The notes beneath the pieces were generated by a model. It searched no databases. It was given only the letters and a program-made list of their open reading frames with translations, and had not been told where the DNA came from. The translations under genes and the position numbers were made by a program. A DNA stretch of 9,386 nt from positions 1 to 9,386 of the forward strand of contig CAYUIZ010000113.1 in the NCBI GenBank assembly GCA_964444885.1, given 5' to 3'. Of the stretch, positions 6,778 to 9,386 are shown in pieces. This stretch comes from CAYRGQ01 sp964444885. GTDB lineage: Bacteria; Bacteroidota; Bacteroidia; Sphingobacteriales; Sphingobacteriaceae. Numbering within the stretch: position 1 is the first letter of the stretch; each line of letters begins with the position of its first letter.

Positions 6778-6797
6778 ATATCGTTGTTTTACGATAT
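6778..6797. promoter_or_regulatory. ArsR operator 2 (before the DUF6428 gene)
   Basis: ATATCGT (6778-6784) and ACGATAT (6791-6797) are perfect 7-base arms around TGTTTT. It is the more symmetric of the two sites. A possible -7 element, TAAATTTT (6761-6768), lies just upstream with the same geometry as at arsR, but no good -33 is seen. The site implies separate control of the structural genes. Confidence 0.78.
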
Positions 6798-6829
6798 TGA
6801 CTTGAAATCACCATTAAAATAAACAAAAA

Positions 6830-7297
6830 ATGAAATTATCAGAAATCAAAACCATTCTGCCTGCATTGACTCATGTGGAGTTTCAATTGGAAAACGGACA
6901 ATTCGTGCCCGAACACTTCCATGTGACCGAGGTCGGACAGATCCATAAGAAGTTCATCGATTGCGGTGGGGTGATCCGGGACGAAAAAACAGTCAGCTTC
7001 CAGCTTTGGAATGCGGATGATTACGAGCATCGGCTGAAGCCAAGTAAGCTTTTGAATATCATTCGGTTATCAGAAGAGCGGCTGGGGATCGAGGATGCAG
7101 AAATTGAAGTCGAATACCAAGCGGAGACAATCGGTAAATATGGCCTGACTTTCAATGGCACCCATTTCGTGCTGGAAAACAAGCAAACCGCATGCCTGGC
7201 AGAAGATGCATGCGGGATTCCTGTACAAAAGCAGCATGTAAATGTGATTGAAACGCAGGCTTCTTCTTGCTGCTCTCCCCATAGTGATGGTTGTTAA
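6830..7297 (+). CDS. DUF6428-type arsenic-operon protein with cysteine-rich tail
   Basis: A soluble 155-residue protein that resembles the DUF6428 group found beside arsR in Bacteroidota; its function is not known to me. Visible features are the EHFHVTEVG segment (28-36, with H29 and H31), C45 in DCGG, and a compact alpha-beta body to about residue 115. The tail holds five of its six cysteines (C122, C128, C147, C148, C155) plus H136 and H151. Such a tail could bind As(III) or a metal, for example as a chaperone to ArsR or ACR3; that is inference. The gene follows operator 2 directly and is first in the structural part of the operon, so it is expected to be arsenite-induced. There is no signal peptide or membrane segment. 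The start ATG at 6830 is in a purine-rich AAAAA context without a Shine-Dalgarno sequence. Confidence 0.8.
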   Translation: MKLSEIKTILPALTHVEFQLENGQFVPEHFHVTEVGQIHKKFIDCGGVIRDEKTVSFQLWNADDYEHRLKPSKLLNIIRLSEERLGIEDAEIEVEYQAETIGKYGLTFNGTHFVLENKQTACLAEDACGIPVQKQHVNVIETQASSCCSPHSDGC

Positions 7298-7305
7298 TAT
7301 CTTAA

Positions 7306-7578
7306 ATGCTGAATATGAATGTTTTATTGTGCACGCACATCCTGAACCGGAGTCCTTAAACGCGGTGCTTAAAAATATAAGCAATTAGCTATCTGTATGG
7401 TTTAACCGAAGAACGATTTAACAAGGAGATTACGGCTTTTGAACATAGACTGGCATCCTTGGGAATTGCACCTACACTGCCGTATAGATATCAGAACAGA
7501 GGAGATTATAACGATGAACAACAGTTAAAAGAGCATTTAGTAAACGGTAAGTCCGGTCTTTCCATATACCTTAAATAA
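7306..7578 (+). pseudogene. Remnant of a flavodoxin-fold NAD(P)H-dependent oxidoreductase
   Basis: Two in-order fragments of a NAD(P)H quinone-type oxidoreductase (Flavodoxin_2-like family) survive in different frames. The first, in the frame of 7311, reads FIVHAHPEPESLNAVLKN and ends at TAG 7386-7388. This is the family's N-terminal strand with the HAHPEP flavin-binding loop. It has no in-frame start: the ATG at 7315 would join it only if one more T were present in the T run at 7322-7325. The second fragment (7381-7578) reads YLYGLTEERFNKEI, then about 50 more residues ending NGKSGLSIYLK, like the family's C-terminal tail. Together about 85-90 residues remain of roughly 200, so the middle has been lost. 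It lies in the slot between the DUF6428 gene and arsC. Confidence 0.72.
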
Positions 7579-7585
7579 TAATAAA

Positions 7586-8227
7586 ATGAGTAAAAACAAC
7601 ATTTATCTAGAGATACAGCGCGTTGTTGGCACATTGGAGCCAACCGATATTTCAGGTGAAAGGAAAGAGGTACTTCAGCCTTTGGTCGACTATATTCAAA
7701 CCAAAGTCGCCGATCAAAAATCAGTACGGATTAACTTCATTTGTACGCATAATTCGCGAAGAAGCCATCTAGCACAAATATGGGCACGCGTTGCAGCAGC
7801 ATACTTTAGTATTCCAAATCTATATTGTTATTCTGGCGGCACAGAAGCAACCGCTTTATTCCCTAAAGTAGCAGAAACATTGTCAAATCAAGGGTTTCGT
7901 GTTTTCAAAATTGCAGAAAGCAGTAATCCCGTATATGCCCTAAAGTATGATGATAACGCTTCACCTATAATCGGCTTTTCAAAAAAATATGATAGCCCAT
8001 TCAATCCTGTATCAGCGTTCGTAGCTGTAATGACCTGTTCGCAGGCAGACGGGAGCTGTCCGTTTATTGCGGGCGCAGAAACAAGGATACCTATCACGTT
8101 TGAAGATCCTAAAATTTCGGACAACACACCGGAGCAGGTACAAGTATATGCGGAAAGAAGTTTACAGATAGCCGCCGAAATGTTCTATGTATTTTCACGC
8201 ATCAGTCAGCCATGCAACCAAAATTAA
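7586..8227 (+). CDS. arsC: Arsenate reductase, thioredoxin-coupled LMW-phosphatase type
   Basis: Reduces arsenate to arsenite in the cytoplasm by a three-cysteine relay. The 213-residue protein has the CX5R phosphate loop CTHNSRRS at 53-60 (C53, R59). The second and third redox cysteines are C151 and C158 in CSQADGSC, spaced seven apart like Cys82 and Cys89 of the Staphylococcus enzyme. FEDP (D174, P175) supplies the general acid. About 45 residues precede the usual start of the fold, with a helical look, and the product is longer than the 130-residue classical ArsC. Bacteroidota annotations often call this protein protein-tyrosine-phosphatase, but the cysteine trio and the neighbours favour arsenate reduction. 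The 3' end overlaps acr3 by 16 bases, which suggests coupled translation. Confidence 0.9.
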   Translation: MSKNNIYLEIQRVVGTLEPTDISGERKEVLQPLVDYIQTKVADQKSVRINFICTHNSRRSHLAQIWARVAAAYFSIPNLYCYSGGTEATALFPKVAETLSNQGFRVFKIAESSNPVYALKYDDNASPIIGFSKKYDSPFNPVSAFVAVMTCSQADGSCPFIAGAETRIPITFEDPKISDNTPEQVQVYAERSLQIAAEMFYVFSRISQPCNQN

Positions 8228-9267
8228 AGTTTCTTGATCGCTATCTGACGCTCTGGATATTCCTTGCCATGATCCTAGGCGTCAGTTTAGGTTATCTTTT
8301 CCCCAATATTTCCAGTTTGATGAACGGTTTGTCAATTGGAACGACCAATATTCCGTTGGCGATTGGCTTAATCTTGATGATGTATCCACCGCTGGCCAAA
8401 GTAGATTACTCATTGCTCCCCATTGCATTCAAAGACAAAAAAACAATAGCGATTTCCTTGCTGTTGAATTGGATCATCGGGACGCTTTTAATGTTTGGTC
8501 TTGCTGTCCTGTTCTTGAGGAATGACCCGGATTATATGTCGGGCTTAATACTGATTGGGTTGGCAAGGTGTATAGCGATGGTGATTGTCTGGAACGACCT
8601 GGCAAGGGGTAACCGGGAGTATGCCGCACTTTTGATTGCATTGAACAGTGTTTTCCAAATCTTATCGTATAGTTTTTTTGTTTGGTTGTTTATCAATGTG
8701 CTACCGGGCAAATTGGGTTTAGCCAATTTTGATGTGCACGTATCTATGAGAGACGTGACGGAGAGTGTCCTGATCTATTTGGGTATTCCTTTCCTGACTG
8801 GATTCCTGACCCGTTATTTCTTGACGAGGTCAAAAGGTAAAGCGTGGTATAATCGAAAATTTGTGCCTAAAATTTCACCCATTACCCTATACGCGTTGCT
8901 TTTTACCATCGTGCTGATGTTTAGCTTAAAGGGCGATAAAATCGTTGAATTGCCCATGGACGTCTTAAAGATCGCCGTTCCGCTTATTCTGTACTTCGTG
9001 CTGATGTTTTTCATCAGTTTTTTTGTCAATAAAGCCTTGGCCGTGCCGTACGATAAAAACGCGGCAATTTCATTTACGGCAACGGGCAATAATTTCGAAT
9101 TGGCAATCGCCGTATCTATTGCCGTTTTTGGCATTCACTCACCCCAAGCCTTTGTCGGTGTAATCGGGCCGTTGCTCGAAGTGCCCGTACTGATATTGTT
9201 GGTACAGGTCAGTCTTTGGCTAAAAAAGAAATATTATGATTCCGAGAAGCCGCTTCTTAAGTCGTAG
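8212..9267 (+). CDS. acr3: ACR3 family arsenite efflux transporter
   Basis: An inner-membrane carrier that expels As(III), driven by the proton-motive force. The 351 residues form about ten membrane helices (first at about 11-31, last at about 315-337). The family's key residues are present: the helix-4 cysteine C120 in GLARCIAMVIVWND, and the helix-9 glutamate E296 in TGNNFELAIA. Residues NIPLAIGLILMMYPPLAKV (46-64) match the conserved second segment. The ATG at 8212 lies inside the arsC end, so the pair is probably translated together. It is the last gene of the operon. It is sometimes annotated arsB, but it belongs to ACR3, not to the ArsB family. Confidence 0.95.
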   Translation: MQPKLKFLDRYLTLWIFLAMILGVSLGYLFPNISSLMNGLSIGTTNIPLAIGLILMMYPPLAKVDYSLLPIAFKDKKTIAISLLLNWIIGTLLMFGLAVLFLRNDPDYMSGLILIGLARCIAMVIVWNDLARGNREYAALLIALNSVFQILSYSFFVWLFINVLPGKLGLANFDVHVSMRDVTESVLIYLGIPFLTGFLTRYFLTRSKGKAWYNRKFVPKISPITLYALLFTIVLMFSLKGDKIVELPMDVLKIAVPLILYFVLMFFISFFVNKALAVPYDKNAAISFTATGNNFELAIAVSIAVFGIHSPQAFVGVIGPLLEVPVLILLVQVSLWLKKKYYDSEKPLLKS

Positions 9268-9315
9268 CTGGGATTGCAGGTACGAGTTTGCATTATCCTC
9301 AGGATGTGCGCCTAC

Positions 9316-9357
9316 CTGGGCTTCCCGAGTCTGCCTCGGGACAGGCTTCTCGCCCAG
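9316..9357. repeat. Nested inverted repeat downstream of acr3
   Basis: CCCGAG (9324-9329) pairs with CTCGGG (9335-9340) around TCTGC, and outside it CTGGGC (9316-9321) pairs with GCCCAG (9352-9357). The structure is GC-rich and starts about 50 bases after the acr3 stop. No U run follows on the plus strand (CTTATATAAACG), so it is not a standard intrinsic terminator. It may protect the mRNA 3' end or be a dispersed chromosomal repeat. Positions 9358-9386 show no gene. Confidence 0.55.
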
Positions 9358-9386
9358 CTTATATAAACGAAAAAAGACCCACAAAA

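Noticed and set aside
7306..7353. Small ORF starting at ATG 7306
   Set aside because: It ends after about 15 codons, and the recognisable protein similarity is in another frame of the same bases.

Overview
The window looks like a Bacteroidota chromosome, probably of the Sphingobacteriaceae type. The grounds are a fused murF-alr gene, several promoters of the Bacteroidota form (TTG, about 19-20 bases, then TAnnTTTG), and an arsenic operon with a DUF6428-type gene. The family-level placement is an inference. The genus cannot be fixed from this sequence alone.

Layout. 1-1212: an AT-rich gene for a class II Fic AMP-transferase with a C-terminal winged helix, preceded by an array of TGTCCATTTT half-sites. 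1234-1670: two minus-strand tRNA genes, Leu(UAA) and Gly(GCC). Each has its own clear promoter and its own intrinsic terminator, and both promoters share the same 13-base -7 region. 1698-2189 (minus): recX. 2248-4695 (plus): murF-alr, one polypeptide that makes D-Ala by racemisation and attaches D-Ala-D-Ala to the cell-wall precursor. 4757-5353: a DUF502 membrane protein. 5393-6226 (minus): a CPBP (CAAX-type) membrane protease gene that keeps all three catalytic motifs but is cut by a single in-frame TAA.

6373-9267 is an arsenic-resistance operon. In order it holds an ArsR repressor with a Cys-x-Cys sensor, a DUF6428-type protein with a cysteine-rich tail, the remains of a flavodoxin-fold NAD(P)H oxidoreductase, a thioredoxin-type arsenate reductase and an ACR3 arsenite exporter. 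The last two genes overlap. Two near-identical palindromes (17 of 20 bases the same), one before arsR and one between arsR and the DUF6428 gene, are the obvious ArsR operators. The expected circuit is that arsenite releases ArsR from both sites, ArsC reduces arsenate to arsenite, and ACR3 exports it. The DUF6428 protein has an unknown accessory role.

The most interesting points are the Fic operator array with a possibly leaderless promoter, the interrupted CPBP gene, the two-operator ars circuit, the DUF6428 protein as an uncharacterised arsenic-operon component, and the decayed oxidoreductase inside an otherwise intact operon. I see no CRISPR array, insertion sequence, rRNA or clearly novel defence system.
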